Shown here: positions 1-8,563 of the stretch, piece by piece
How the letters are laid out: each line of letters begins with the position of its first letter
Numbering within the stretch: the stretch's first letter is position 1
Origin: Paracoccaceae bacterium
GTDB lineage: Bacteria > Pseudomonadota > Alphaproteobacteria > Rhodobacterales > Rhodobacteraceae
DNA: 64,000 nucleotides
Direction of reading: 5' to 3'
Assembly (NCBI GenBank): GCA_027489375.1
Contig: JAIXZW010000019.1
Location: 1-64,000, forward strand
The notes under the pieces: model-generated
The model's database searches: none
What the model was told of the DNA's origin: nothing
Seen by the model: the letters and a program-made list of their open reading frames with translations, nothing else
Program-made: the position numbers and the translations under genes

Positions 1-79
1 AGACGCGGCCCTTGCGGCGCACGACCTGGCAATCGCGATGACGCGTCTTGAGCGAGCGGAGCGAGTTCGCAACCTTCAT
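1..79 (-). CDS. rpmJ: Ribosomal protein L36 (partial, C-terminus outside window)
   Basis: Reading leftwards from an ATG whose complement ends at base 79 gives [20 protein letters not shown] followed by RRKGRV. This is the N-terminal half of the bacterial L36 protein in its 41-residue form, a small basic protein of the large ribosomal subunit. The window edge cuts the rest. A purine-rich stretch (GGAGAAGAACG on the coding strand) just before the ATG is a plausible ribosome binding site. The tRNA-Val gene lies 68 bp upstream on the same strand. Recognition rests on the near-invariant N-terminal sequence. Confidence 0.9.
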   Translation of the reverse strand, partial: MKVANSLRSLKTRHRDCQVVRRKGRV

Positions 80-147
80 CGTTCTTCTCCCATTCGCGGC
101 GCGCAGCGCCTTGAAATCCGTTGTGCCTTCCGAGGAAAGCGGTGAAA

Positions 148-222
148 TGGTGGGCGGTACTGGGATCGAACCAGTGGCCACTACGATGTCAACGTAGTGC
201 TCTACCGCTGAGCTAACCGCCC
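148..222 (-). tRNA. tRNA-Val (anticodon GAC), CCA encoded
   Basis: The minus strand folds as a full cloverleaf. The acceptor stem GGGCGGT pairs with ACCGCCC, followed by U8 A9. The D arm is GCTC-AGCGGTA-GAGC, and the anticodon stem CTACG/CGTAG encloses loop TTGACAT with anticodon GAC (valine). The T arm contains GTTCGATCC. The discriminator is A, and the CCA end is encoded (complement of TGG at 148-150). It sits between rpmJ and the divergent N-formylglutamate amidohydrolase gene. No integrase or direct repeat marks it as an integration site. Confidence 0.97.
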
Positions 223-357
223 ACGCCCCGTTTCGTACCCGCCCTGTCCAAACAAAAAGACGCGGGCGGTTCCGCGTCGGTGGGCGGTCTATAAAAGGAG
301 TCGCAGCGGGGTTCAAGGGGTTTTGGCAAAGGAAAAATTCCCGCTATATCTGAACGC

Positions 358-1218
358 ATGGATCAGGACGCTTATCACCTTTACCTGCCCGACCGCCGCG
401 ACACGGCGGTAATCTTCTCGTCGCCCCACAGCGGCAAGGATTATCCGGCGGCGTTCCTGCAAGCCAGCCTGCTGGATGCGCATACGATCCGGTCTTCGGA
501 GGATGCCTTCGTCGACAGTCTCTTTTCCCATGCAACACAGGTGGGCGCACCCCTGATCGCCGCCCGTGCGCCGCGCGCCTATATCGACCTCAACCGCGCC
601 GCGGACGAGCTTGACCCCGCCGTGATCGCGGGGGTGGAGCGGGTCGCGCATAATCCGCGCGTGTCGTCGGGGCTTGGGGTGATTCCCCGCGTGGTGGCGG
701 GGGGGCGTGCGATCTATCGCGGCAAGCTGCCCCTGGGCGAAGCAGAGCAGCGTCTGGCGCGGCACTGGTTCCCCTATCACGACGCGCTCAGGCGGCTGAT
801 CGACGGCTCGCTCGCGCAATTCGGCAAGGCGGTGCTGATCGACTGCCATTCCATGCCGCACGAGGCGATCGAGGCCCACGCCCGCCCCGGACAGCCGCGC
901 CCCGATGTGGTGCTGGGCGACCGCTTCGGCGCGGCGGCGGGGCGCGAGGTGGTGGAGCGGATCGAAGCCGCCTTTGCCCGTGCGGGGCTGCGGGTGGTGC
1001 GCAACGCGCCCTTTGCGGGGGCCTATATCGCGCAGGCCTATGGCCGCCCGTCCCGCGGCGCGCATGTGGTTCAGGTGGAAATCGACCGCGCGCTTTACAT
1101 GGACGAATCGCGCATCGAACCCTTGGCCGATTTCGATGCCTTCCGTGCGTTGATGGCCGGAGTCATAGCCGAACTGGCCGAGATCGGGCGCGACAGGCTG
1201 CCGCTCGCGGCGGAATAG
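358..1218 (+). CDS. N-formylglutamate amidohydrolase family protein (copy 1)
   Basis: A 286-residue protein of the N-formylglutamate amidohydrolase family (PF05013), zinc hydrolases that release formate from N-formyl-glutamate in histidine degradation or act on related N-acyl amino acids. Visible family marks are SSPHSGKDYP near residue 21, AYIDLNRA near residue 74 and DCHSMPHEA near residue 162; the histidines and acidic residues in these motifs are the expected metal ligands. No hut genes lie nearby, so the substrate is uncertain. A second, divergent family member lies at 52206-52943. The ATG at 358 opens the frame just before the conserved N-terminus; no strong ribosome binding site is visible. 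Confidence 0.85.
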   Translation: MDQDAYHLYLPDRRDTAVIFSSPHSGKDYPAAFLQASLLDAHTIRSSEDAFVDSLFSHATQVGAPLIAARAPRAYIDLNRAADELDPAVIAGVERVAHNPRVSSGLGVIPRVVAGGRAIYRGKLPLGEAEQRLARHWFPYHDALRRLIDGSLAQFGKAVLIDCHSMPHEAIEAHARPGQPRPDVVLGDRFGAAAGREVVERIEAAFARAGLRVVRNAPFAGAYIAQAYGRPSRGAHVVQVEIDRALYMDESRIEPLADFDAFRALMAGVIAELAEIGRDRLPLAAE

Positions 1219-1243
1219 GGCGGCTTCCTTCGAAGGCATCTGC

Positions 1244-2497
1244 CTAGCGCAAAGCGCGGCCCTTTATGATCGCCTCGGTCCCGAAGCGGGCGCGGATGGC
1301 ATCGGTCGCGCGTTCGGCGGCGGCGCGTTTTCCGGCATCGGGATCGAGCAGGTCGCCGGAGCGATCCGCCTCGGCCTCGGCCACCAGATCGGCGATGCCG
1401 ACACCGATCAGGCGGAAGGGTCCGGCGGTTCCGGCGTGGTCGAACAAGTCCCGCGCGGCGCGGTAGATGCGGTCGGCGGTCTGGGTTGCATCGCCCAGCG
1501 CGTGGCGGCGGGTGACGGTCTGGAAATCGCCCTTCTTCAACTTCAGCACCACCGTCCGCCCTGCCAGCCGCTTGGCCTTGGCACGGTCCGACACCTGTTC
1601 GGCCAAACGCCACAAATGCCCGTCAAGGATATCGGGGTCCGAGGTATCCTCGAAGAACGTTGTCTCCTTGCTGATCGACTTCGGCCTTTCGTCCCGCATG
1701 ACGCGGCGATGGTCCAAACCGCGGGCAAGGTGCCAAAGCCGGTCCCCCATGCTGCCGAACCGCGCCGACAGGTCCATGCGGTCCCAGCGCAAAAGGTCGG
1801 CGATGGTGCGGATGCCTGCGGTTTCAAGCGCCGCCTGCGTGGCGGTGCCGACACCCCAGATGATCCGCACGGGTTTGGGCGTCAGAAAGGCCTGCGTCTC
1901 GGCCTTGCCGATCACCGAAAACCCGCGCGGCTTGTCGAGGTCCGAGGCGATCTTCGCCAGAAACTTGTTGTGCGACAGCCCGACCGAGCCGGACAGGCCC
2001 AGTTCCGTCTCCATCCGCCGGATCAGACGCGCCATCAACACCGCAGGCGGCGCGCCATGCAGACGGGTCGTGCCGGAGAGGTCGAGGAAGGCTTCGTCCA
2101 GCGACAGCGGTTCGATGGCGGGCGTCAAATCCTCCATCATCGCGCGGATCTTGCGGCTGACATCGACATAGACCGACATGCGCGGTTTGACGACGACCGC
2201 CCCGGGGCAGAGTTTGAGCGCCTGAAACATCGGCATGGCCGACCGCACGCCGTTGATGCGGGCTATGTAGCAGCAGGTCGAAACCACCCCCCGCGTGCCG
2301 CCACCGACGATGACAGGCTTGTCGGCAAGGCCGGGATCGTCGCGCTTTTCCACGCTCGCATAGAACGCGTCGCAATCCATATGCGCGACCGACAGGTCGA
2401 AGAGTTCGGGATGCGACAGCACGCGCGGGCTGCGGCAGGACGGGCAGCGCGGGCCGCTGTCAAAGGTGGTCAGGCAATCGCGGCAAAGGGCGGGCAT
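1244..2497 (-). CDS. dinB: DNA polymerase IV (Y family) with N-terminal zinc ribbon
   Basis: A 417-residue Y-family translesion polymerase. The palm begins with MDCDAFYASVE at residues 40-50 (catalytic D41) and continues with LSLDEAFLDLSG at 131-142 (catalytic D134/E135). A little-finger domain follows. The first 35 residues are an extra module with C5-x2-C8-x9-C18-x2-C21, a four-cysteine zinc-ribbon pattern absent from E. coli DinB (351 residues) but found in DinB homologues of alphaproteobacteria. It copies damaged templates with low fidelity. It is convergent with the upstream amidohydrolase gene, 25 bp apart. No LexA-like operator was recognised in the 228 bp upstream. Confidence 0.93.
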   Translation of the reverse strand: MPALCRDCLTTFDSGPRCPSCRSPRVLSHPELFDLSVAHMDCDAFYASVEKRDDPGLADKPVIVGGGTRGVVSTCCYIARINGVRSAMPMFQALKLCPGAVVVKPRMSVYVDVSRKIRAMMEDLTPAIEPLSLDEAFLDLSGTTRLHGAPPAVLMARLIRRMETELGLSGSVGLSHNKFLAKIASDLDKPRGFSVIGKAETQAFLTPKPVRIIWGVGTATQAALETAGIRTIADLLRWDRMDLSARFGSMGDRLWHLARGLDHRRVMRDERPKSISKETTFFEDTSDPDILDGHLWRLAEQVSDRAKAKRLAGRTVVLKLKKGDFQTVTRRHALGDATQTADRIYRAARDLFDHAGTAGPFRLIGVGIADLVAEAEADRSGDLLDPDAGKRAAAERATDAIRARFGTEAIIKGRALR

Positions 2498-2725
2498 GGG
2501 GGCAGGCTATCACGGGTGCCGCTGGGGCGGCTAGGCATTGGTGGGGCTCTGTGGCAAACTGGTGGTGCCGGTTGCCCGAGGAATTCACGGGACGGCAGTT
2601 TCGGGTGGCACGTTCGAAGTCCGCACCCGTCCGGCACCTTTCAACGCTCCCGATAGTTCTGACCGCTTGCGTCAGGGCGGCATTGCCCACATCTTTGGCG
2701 TGTATCCGTTGGACAGGAGTTTACG

Positions 2726-3604
2726 ATGGAGCAGCCCCTTTTCGGTGGTAACGCCGTGTTTCTGGCGATTGCGGCCTTTCTCATCCTCTGCGTCTTCCTT
2801 GGCGTGCGCATCGTGCCGCAGTCGGAAAAGCACGTGGTGGAACGGTTCGGGCGGCTTCGGGCCGTGCTCGGGCCGGGGATTAACTTCATCGTCCCCTTCC
2901 TCGACCGCGTGCCGCACAAAATCTCGATCCTCGAGCGGCAGCTTCCCAACGCATCGCAGGATGCCATCACCGCCGACAACGTGCTGGTGAAGGTGGAAAC
3001 AAGCGTCTTCTACCGCATCACCGAGCCGGAAAAGACCGTCTACCGCATCCGCGATGTGGACGGGGCGATTGCGACCACGGTGGCGGGGATCGTGCGGTCG
3101 GAAATCGGCAAGCTGGAACTGGATCAGGTGCAATCGAACCGCGCCCAACTGATCGAACGCGTGCGCGAACAGGTCAGCGCGATGGTCGATGACTGGGGGG
3201 TCGAGGTGACGCGGGCCGAAATCCTCGACGTCAACCTTGATGATGCGACGCGGGCGGCGATGCTGCAACAGCTCAACGCCGAACGGGCGCGGCGTGCGCA
3301 GGTGATGGAGGCAGAGGGGAGGAAACGTGCGGTCGAACTCGCCGCCGATGCCGACCTTTATGCAGCCGAGCAGGCCGCCAAGGCCAAGCGCGTCACGGCG
3401 GATGCCGAGGCTTATGCAACGGGTGTGATCGCCGTTGCGATCAAGGAAAGCGGGCTGGAAGCGGCGCAGTATCAGGTGGCGCTGAAACAGGTGGAGGCGA
3501 TGCAGGCCGTGGCCGTGGGCGCGGGCAAGCAGACGGTGATCCTGCCGACAAGCCTGATCGACGCCTTCGGAGACGCGTTCAAGATGCTCAAGGGGCGGGC
3601 ATGA
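2726..3604 (+). CDS. SPFH/band-7 membrane protein (QmcA/stomatin-like)
   Basis: A 292-residue stomatin/prohibitin-family (SPFH) protein. Residues 10-27 form one hydrophobic membrane anchor. Then comes the typical entry RIVPQSEKHVVERFGR near residue 30 and the SPFH core (ERQLPNASQDAITADNVLVK). An Ala/Glu-rich coiled coil (residues about 180-240) and a hydrophobic C-terminal patch ending LPTSLIDAFGDAFKMLKG complete it. Such proteins form large membrane-bound oligomers in lipid microdomains and often pair with NfeD proteins. The next gene is an NfeD homologue starting inside the stop region (ATGA overlap), so the two are one operon. ATG 2726 follows GGACAGGAG. Confidence 0.92.
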   Translation: MEQPLFGGNAVFLAIAAFLILCVFLGVRIVPQSEKHVVERFGRLRAVLGPGINFIVPFLDRVPHKISILERQLPNASQDAITADNVLVKVETSVFYRITEPEKTVYRIRDVDGAIATTVAGIVRSEIGKLELDQVQSNRAQLIERVREQVSAMVDDWGVEVTRAEILDVNLDDATRAAMLQQLNAERARRAQVMEAEGRKRAVELAADADLYAAEQAAKAKRVTADAEAYATGVIAVAIKESGLEAAQYQVALKQVEAMQAVAVGAGKQTVILPTSLIDAFGDAFKMLKGRA

Positions 3605-3879
3605 TGCTCTGGCAGGTCTGGTGGGTCTGGATCGTCGCGGGCTTCGTCCTTGGCGGGCTGGAGGTGCTGGCGCCGGGCTACATCTTCCTTGGCTTCGCCA
3701 TCGGCGCGGTGCTGACGGGGGCGCTGGTCGGGTTCGGCGTGGTGGGGGGCGGGTTGCCCTTGCTTGTGCTGGTCTTTGCCGTGCTGTCGGTGGTCGCATG
3801 GCTTGCCCTGCGCCGCACGATGGGCGTGCGCGAGGGGCAGGTAAAAGTCTGGGACCGCGACATCAACGACCACCGCTGA
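3601..3879 (+). CDS. NfeD-family membrane protein (short form)
   Basis: A 92-residue protein with two or three hydrophobic segments (residues 5-25 and about 28-62), then a short soluble tail ending GQVKVWDRDINDHR. It matches short NfeD proteins, the partners of stomatin/SPFH proteins. The ClpP-like protease domain of long NfeD forms is missing, and the C-terminal OB-fold is only a remnant. The start ATG overlaps the SPFH stop by 4 bp, and its own stop overlaps the next ATG (TGATG). Known biology: SPFH-NfeD pairs act in membrane organisation and quality control; the exact role here is inferred. Confidence 0.88.
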   Translation: MMLWQVWWVWIVAGFVLGGLEVLAPGYIFLGFAIGAVLTGALVGFGVVGGGLPLLVLVFAVLSVVAWLALRRTMGVREGQVKVWDRDINDHR

Positions 3880-4298
3880 TGGACTTCGTCGGCGCGAAGG
3901 CGGCGTTCTTTTGCGGCGGGCGCATCCTGACGCTTCTGCGCGATGACATCGACGGCCTTCCTTGGGCAGGGTTCTGGGACCTGCCCGGTGGCGGGCGCGA
4001 GGGGGACGAAACCGCCGAAGCCTGCCTGCTGCGCGAGTTGTCCGAAGAGTTCGGCCTGATCCTTGCGCCCGAACGGCTGGTGTTCAAACGGGTGATGCCG
4101 TCGATGACGGCGCCGACGCGCCCTTCGGTCCTGTTCGGCGGGGTGTTGGAGGCGCAGGAAATCGCCGCGATCCGCTTTGGCGACGAGGGGCAGGGGTGGG
4201 AGCTGATGGAGGTTGCCGCCTTCCTTGCCCACGACAAGGCAATCCCCGAAATGCGGCGGCGGGCGGGGATGGTTTGGGAGGTGTTGGGGGTTTTCTAG
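3879..4298 (+). CDS. NUDIX hydrolase
   Basis: A 139-residue protein with a complete Nudix box (G-x5-E-x7-REL-x-EE-x-G-L) at residues about 38-60, the Mg2+-binding loop that hydrolyses nucleoside diphosphates linked to another moiety. The substrate cannot be read from sequence. ATG 3879 overlaps the NfeD stop codon (TGATG), so translation is probably coupled and the gene is third in the SPFH-NfeD operon. The next gene is convergent. The region 4309-4336 between them holds a 12-bp palindrome and a small hairpin that could end transcription. Confidence 0.88.
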   Translation: MDFVGAKAAFFCGGRILTLLRDDIDGLPWAGFWDLPGGGREGDETAEACLLRELSEEFGLILAPERLVFKRVMPSMTAPTRPSVLFGGVLEAQEIAAIRFGDEGQGWELMEVAAFLAHDKAIPEMRRRAGMVWEVLGVF

Positions 4299-4308
4299 CG
4301 AGACGGTA

Positions 4309-4336
4309 GGTGCGCGCACCGTGGCTTTGGGCCACG
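4309..4336. terminator. Possible bidirectional terminator between NUDIX and Trm112-like genes
   Basis: The gap between two convergent genes contains the perfect palindrome GGTGCGCGCACC (4309-4320), directly followed by a 6-bp hairpin CGTGGC-TTTGG-GCCACG (4320-4336). There is no clear U-run after either, so the function is inferred from position and dyad symmetry only. Confidence 0.35.
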
Positions 4337-4386
4337 ATGCAATCCCGTTCGTTGTGCTATCGAAAAGCTGGACCCTGTGGGTCAAC

Positions 4387-4572
4387 TCACTCCAGCGTCC
4401 GCGCCTCGGACACCAGCATGATCGGAATCCCGTCTCGGATCGGGAAGGCAAGGTTGGCCTGTTTCGACACCAGCTCTTGCCGTTCCGCGTCATAGGACAG
4501 CGTCCCCTGCGACACGGGGCAGACCAGCGCCTCGAGCATCCGGCGGTCGAATACGGTTGCGCTATCGCTCAT
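4387..4572 (-). CDS. Trm112-like / COG2835 family small protein
   Basis: A 61-residue protein with [20 protein letters not shown] near the N-terminus and [16 protein letters not shown] at the end, the signature of the UPF0434/Trm112-like family. Eukaryotic Trm112 activates methyltransferases. The bacterial members are small, often with incomplete zinc ligands, and of uncertain function; here only one Cys remains of the CPxC motif. The ATG at 4572 overlaps the stop of the upstream LON-domain gene (ATGA), so the two are translationally coupled. Confidence 0.85.
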   Translation of the reverse strand: MSDSATVFDRRMLEALVCPVSQGTLSYDAERQELVSKQANLAFPIRDGIPIMLVSEARTLE

Positions 4573-5213
4573 TGCATCACCTCGTCCCCCGAACCGCCGC
4601 GCATGGCGAATTCGATCAATGTCACCAGCGTTTCCCTGCGCGTGGTCAGCGAGGGCGCTTCGAGCAAAGCCTGCTTGTCCTCGGGCGTAAAGGGGCAAAG
4701 CATGGAAAGCGAGTTGATCAGCAACTCCGTCTCGGCATCTTTCAGGCTGGACCAGTCGGTCGACAGGTTCAGCGACAGGAAAAAGCGGTTCAGAAGCGCC
4801 AGAAACTCCTCGCGCCGGAAACCGGGGTCATCCTCGGCCGCGCCAAGGTCACGCCCGAAGCCGGACCAGTCGACAGTGCAGCGGCGGTAGGGGGCGAAGC
4901 CCTGCACCTCGTCCTTCACCCGAAAGCGCGAGATGCCGGAGAGGGTGATCATGTAGCGACCATCCTCGGTTTCCGAAAACCCCGTCACGCGCCCCGCGCA
5001 GCCGATCGCGTTCAGCCGCTTCTCTCCCGTTCCCGGAACCTCGCGCGGCTGGATCATGCCGATCAGGCGGTGCTTGGTCTTCAGGCAATCCTCGATCATC
5101 GCCAGATAGCGCGGCTCGAAGATGTGCAGGGGCAGCCTTCCCCGCGGCAGCAAAAGCGCGCCGGGAAGGGGAAAGACAGGGATCGTCTCGGGCAGGTCGG
5201 CTGCGTGTATCAT
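4569..5213 (-). CDS. LON N-terminal (substrate-binding) domain protein
   Basis: A 214-residue stand-alone LON substrate-binding domain (PF02190), with [23 protein letters not shown] close to the N-terminus and an all-helical C-terminal half. It lacks the AAA+ and protease domains of Lon. Homologues sit next to a thioredoxin-domain chaperone in many alphaproteobacteria, as here. The role is probably substrate recognition in protein quality control, but this is inferred. The start at 5213 gives [18 protein letters not shown], which agrees with the usual start of the family. It is 26 bp downstream of the thioredoxin-like gene and overlaps the Trm112-like start. Confidence 0.87.
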   Translation of the reverse strand: MIHAADLPETIPVFPLPGALLLPRGRLPLHIFEPRYLAMIEDCLKTKHRLIGMIQPREVPGTGEKRLNAIGCAGRVTGFSETEDGRYMITLSGISRFRVKDEVQGFAPYRRCTVDWSGFGRDLGAAEDDPGFRREEFLALLNRFFLSLNLSTDWSSLKDAETELLINSLSMLCPFTPEDKQALLEAPSLTTRRETLVTLIEFAMRGGSGDEVMQ

Positions 5214-5239
5214 GGCGTGCAGATAGCCCGCTGGGGCGA

Positions 5240-6142
5240 TCAGGCAAATATCATCGACGACAGGCGGCGGCGGCCCTTCAACACCACCGGATCGGTGGGC
5301 TTGAGCGCCTCGAATATGGTCATCAACTGCGCCTTCGCCGCCCCGTCGTTCCATTCGCGGTCGAGTTTGAAGAGGTCGAGCAGCACATCCACCGCCTCAT
5401 CCACCTTGCCCGCCGCATGGAGCGCAAGGGCAAGATCGAAGCGCGCCTGACGGCTGTGGGGGTCTTTCTCGACGGCGGCGCGAAGCTCTTGCTCGGGTCC
5501 CGCATTGGCGGCCTGTTTCGCCAGTTCGAGCTGCGCGCGGGCGGCGTCGATTTCCTTGGCCTTGGCCATCGCAGGCGGAACGGCGGCAAGCATCGCCTCG
5601 GCCTGCTCCAACTGGCCAAGCGCAAGGTGGCAGCGGATCAGGCCGGAATAGGCGGCGGCATTTTCAGCCTCTTCCCCCAGAATCGCGGCGAAGGTTTCGG
5701 CGGCATCCGTCACCGCCCCTTCGGCCAGCATCTGTTCGGCGGCTTCGAGCGCCTCGGCCAAGCCCCCGTCACCGGCAAGGGCGGCAACACGGTCGACGAA
5801 CTTCTTGATCTCCGACGCCGGAACCGCACCCTGAAAGCCATCGACCGGCTGGCCCTGCCAGAAGGCATAGACCGTGGGGATGGACTGGATGCGCAACTGC
5901 GCCGCGATAATCTGGTTCTGGTCCACATCGACCTTGGCCATGCGGACCTTGCCACCCGCTGCGGTCACGGCGGCTTCAAGCTGCGGGCCGAGTGTCTTGC
6001 ACGGGCCGCACCATGTGGCCCAGAAATCCACGATGACCGGAACCTCGCGGCTGGCGTCGATCACGTCGGCCATGAAGGTTGCTTCGGACACGTCCTTGAT
6101 CAGGTCGCCGGCGGGTGCGGGTTTGATGTCGGTTCCAAACAT
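5240..6142 (-). CDS. Thioredoxin-domain co-chaperone (CnoX/YbbN-like)
   Basis: A 300-residue protein with an N-terminal thioredoxin fold (active site WCGPC, C45 and C48) followed by tetratricopeptide-like helices from about residue 125 (FAAILGEEAENAAAYSGLIRC and similar units). This is the CnoX/YbbN architecture. CnoX is a chloride-activated holdase and thioredoxin-like partner of GroEL. Both cysteines are kept, as in reductase-active alphaproteobacterial forms. The start MFGTDIKPAPAG at 6142 has GAGG about 6 bases upstream; an in-frame ATG 12 bp further upstream is possible. It is first in the three-gene minus-strand group with the LON-domain and Trm112-like genes, and divergent from the SGNH hydrolase gene. 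Confidence 0.9.
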   Translation of the reverse strand: MFGTDIKPAPAGDLIKDVSEATFMADVIDASREVPVIVDFWATWCGPCKTLGPQLEAAVTAAGGKVRMAKVDVDQNQIIAAQLRIQSIPTVYAFWQGQPVDGFQGAVPASEIKKFVDRVAALAGDGGLAEALEAAEQMLAEGAVTDAAETFAAILGEEAENAAAYSGLIRCHLALGQLEQAEAMLAAVPPAMAKAKEIDAARAQLELAKQAANAGPEQELRAAVEKDPHSRQARFDLALALHAAGKVDEAVDVLLDLFKLDREWNDGAAKAQLMTIFEALKPTDPVVLKGRRRLSSMIFA

Positions 6143-6273
6143 GGCAAGCCTCATGAAGCGGTTTGTCCCTATATGAGCGCGGGCGGCGGAAAGGCCAAGG
6201 GGGCAAAGCCGCTTTACCAACCACGCGCTGCGCCCTAGCCTGCCCGCAACAGCAGGCGCAGCAGGGGTAGATC

Positions 6274-6912
6274 ATGCCGGTCCTTTTCACCTTCGGAGAC
6301 AGCAACACCCACGGCACGCCGCCCATCGTGAACCGTGGCGTCTATGAACGCTTCGGGCGCGGCGTGCGCTGGCCTACGGTGGCGCAGGCGGCCTTGGGTG
6401 CCGATTGGGAACTTGCGGAAGAGGGGCTTCCGGGCCGCACGGCGGCCTTCACCGACCCCGTGATGGGTGACATCATGGACGGGCGCGAGGGGTTGAAGAT
6501 GGCCCTTCAAAGCCACGGCCCCATCGACGTGATGACGCTGATGCTCGGCACCAATGACGTGAAGACCCGTTTTGCCGCGACGCCGGAAATCGTCGTGGCG
6601 GGGATCGCGGGGCTTCTCGACCTTGCCATGTCGATGGAGATGCAGGCGCGGCACGGCGGGTTCAAGATCCTGCTGATGTGTCCGCCGCCTGTGGTCGAGG
6701 TCGGGCCGATTGCCACGGAATTCTGGGGCGGGGCGGCCAAATCGCAGGCCTTGCCGCCGCTTTACGAAGCCTTGGCGCGGTCGCGCGGGATCGGGTTCTT
6801 TGACGCGGGCAAGGTGATTTCGGTCAGCATGCTGGACGGCGTGCATTACGACGAGGCGGCGCATGGCAAGCTTGGTCTTGCGGTGGCGCAGGCGGTCAAG
6901 AGTTTGCTATAG
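6274..6912 (+). CDS. SGNH/GDSL-family hydrolase
   Basis: A 212-residue cytoplasmic SGNH hydrolase. Block I is FGDSNTHGTPP (nucleophile S10), block III is LGTNDVKTRF, and the C-terminal DGVHYDEAAH supplies the Asp/His of the triad. The closest pattern is that of arylesterase-like or carbohydrate-esterase SGNH proteins. There is no signal peptide. It lies 59 bp upstream of the rhamnose operon on the same strand and could be read together with it. A role as a sugar deacetylase is possible but not shown. Confidence 0.85.
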   Translation: MPVLFTFGDSNTHGTPPIVNRGVYERFGRGVRWPTVAQAALGADWELAEEGLPGRTAAFTDPVMGDIMDGREGLKMALQSHGPIDVMTLMLGTNDVKTRFAATPEIVVAGIAGLLDLAMSMEMQARHGGFKILLMCPPPVVEVGPIATEFWGGAAKSQALPPLYEALARSRGIGFFDAGKVISVSMLDGVHYDEAAHGKLGLAVAQAVKSLL

Positions 6913-6971
6913 GCGCGCCATAAGAGTGACGTGGTGTGTCGGGATGTGCGGCACAGCGATGGGGAATGGTG

Positions 6972-7526
6972 ATGCAGACAGAGACGACTGCACTGGACGG
7001 CGTGCTGATCCTGACGCCGCAGCGTTTCGGCGATGCGCGTGGCTGGTTTCAAGAGACATACAACGCAGGCCGGATGGCTGCCGCCGGGGTCGCGACCGTC
7101 TTCGTGCAGGACAACCATTCCTTCTCGGCGGCGCAAGGGACGCTGCGCGGACTGCACTACCAGAAGCCGCCCCATGCGCAGGACAAGCTGGTGCGCTGTT
7201 CGCGGGGGGCGATCCTTGACGTGGCGGTGGATGCGCGGGTCGGCTCGCCCACCTTTGGCCGTTGGGTCATGGTCGAGTTGAGCACTGAAAACGGGCGGCA
7301 GCTTCTGGTGCCGAAGGGGTTCCTGCATGGGTTCGTGACGATCCGGCCCGATACCGAAGTGCAATACAAGTGCAGCGACATTTACGCCCCCGATTGCGAT
7401 GGCGGCGTGCGGTGGGACAGTCTCGGGATCGACTGGGGTGTGGCCGATCCGGTGCTTTCGGCCAAGGATCAGGATGCGCCCGCCTTTGACGACTGGCAGT
7501 CGCCCTTTGTTCATGGTGCGATATGA
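6972..7526 (+). CDS. rfbC: dTDP-4-dehydrorhamnose 3,5-epimerase
   Basis: A 184-residue RmlC cupin enzyme. It epimerises C3 and C5 of dTDP-4-keto-6-deoxyglucose in dTDP-L-rhamnose synthesis. Family marks are [33 protein letters not shown] (the catalytic His is in LRGLHYQ) and [14 protein letters not shown] 6972 has GGGGA 7 bases upstream; an ATG two codons earlier (6966) is an alternative. It is the first gene of the rfbCBDA operon, and its last bases overlap the rfbB start (ATGA). Confidence 0.96.
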   Translation: MQTETTALDGVLILTPQRFGDARGWFQETYNAGRMAAAGVATVFVQDNHSFSAAQGTLRGLHYQKPPHAQDKLVRCSRGAILDVAVDARVGSPTFGRWVMVELSTENGRQLLVPKGFLHGFVTIRPDTEVQYKCSDIYAPDCDGGVRWDSLGIDWGVADPVLSAKDQDAPAFDDWQSPFVHGAI

Positions 7527-8563
7527 AGATTCTGGTGACGGGCGGGGCAGGGTTCATCGGGTCCGCCGTGGTGCGGCTGGCCGTGTCGCGCGGGCATGGG
7601 GTGGTGAACCTTGACGCGCTGACCTATGCGGCCTGTCTGGACAACGTGGCTTCGGTGGCGGGTTCGCCGCTTTATGCATTCGAACAGGCCGACATCCGCG
7701 ACCGTGCGGCGCTGGACCGCGTTCTGGCCAAGCACCAGCCCGATGCGATCATGCATCTGGCGGCGGAAAGCCATGTGGACCGCTCTATCGACGGTCCCGC
7801 CGATTTCATCGAAACCAACGTCAACGGCACCTTCACCCTGCTCGAGGCCGCCCGCGCCTATTGGGTGGGCAAGGGGCGGCCCGAAGGGTTCCGCTTCCAC
7901 CACATCTCGACCGACGAGGTGTTCGGAACGCTGGGCGCGACGGGCAAGTTCACCGAAGACACGCCCTATGCCCCGAACAGCCCCTATTCGGCGTCAAAGG
8001 CGGCAAGCGACCATCTGGTCCGCGCATGGCACGAAACCTATGGCCTGCCCGTGGTGCTGACCAATTGCTCCAACAACTACGGCCCCTTCCACTTTCCCGA
8101 AAAACTGGTGCCCGTGGTCATCCTGAACGCCTTGGCGGGCAAGCCCATTCCGGTTTACGGCACGGGCGAGAATGTGCGCGACTGGCTTTACGTCGAAGAC
8201 CACGCCGATGCCCTGCTTTGCGTGCTGGAAAAGGGCAAATTGGGCCGCAGCTACAACATCGGCGGCGAGAACGAGGCGCGCAACATCGACCTCGTCCGCA
8301 TCATTTGCGGATTGCTCGACGAGATGCGCCCCGATGGCGCGCCGCATGACCGGCTGATCAGCTTTGTCGCCGACCGTCCGGGGCATGATCTGCGCTATGC
8401 GATCGACCCCGCGCGGATCAGGGCGGAACTCGGCTGGCGGCCTTCGGTCACGGTCGAAGAGGGGCTGCGGCGGACGGTGCGCTGGTATCTTGAAAACGAG
8501 GGCTGGTGGCGGGCCTTGCAGAACCGCGCGGGCGTGGGCCAGCGGCTTGGGGTCAAGGCGTGA
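7523..8563 (+). CDS. rfbB: dTDP-glucose 4,6-dehydratase
   Basis: A 346-residue extended short-chain dehydrogenase (RmlB). The NAD-binding motif is [11 protein letters not shown] at residues 7-17. [10 protein letters not shown] and the catalytic tyrosine-lysine pair [10 protein letters not shown] lie near residues 130-160. It converts dTDP-glucose to dTDP-4-keto-6-deoxyglucose, the second step of L-rhamnose nucleotide synthesis. The start overlaps the rfbC stop by 4 bp and the stop overlaps the GTG start of rfbD. The length is normal for the family. Confidence 0.97.
   Translation: MKILVTGGAGFIGSAVVRLAVSRGHGVVNLDALTYAACLDNVASVAGSPLYAFEQADIRDRAALDRVLAKHQPDAIMHLAAESHVDRSIDGPADFIETNVNGTFTLLEAARAYWVGKGRPEGFRFHHISTDEVFGTLGATGKFTEDTPYAPNSPYSASKAASDHLVRAWHETYGLPVVLTNCSNNYGPFHFPEKLVPVVILNALAGKPIPVYGTGENVRDWLYVEDHADALLCVLEKGKLGRSYNIGGENEARNIDLVRIICGLLDEMRPDGAPHDRLISFVADRPGHDLRYAIDPARIRAELGWRPSVTVEEGLRRTVRWYLENEGWWRALQNRAGVGQRLGVKA

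Noticed and set aside
148-222. tRNA-Val as an integration site for a genomic island
   Set aside because: No integrase, no direct repeat of the tRNA 3' end and ordinary housekeeping genes on both sides within the visible sequence.
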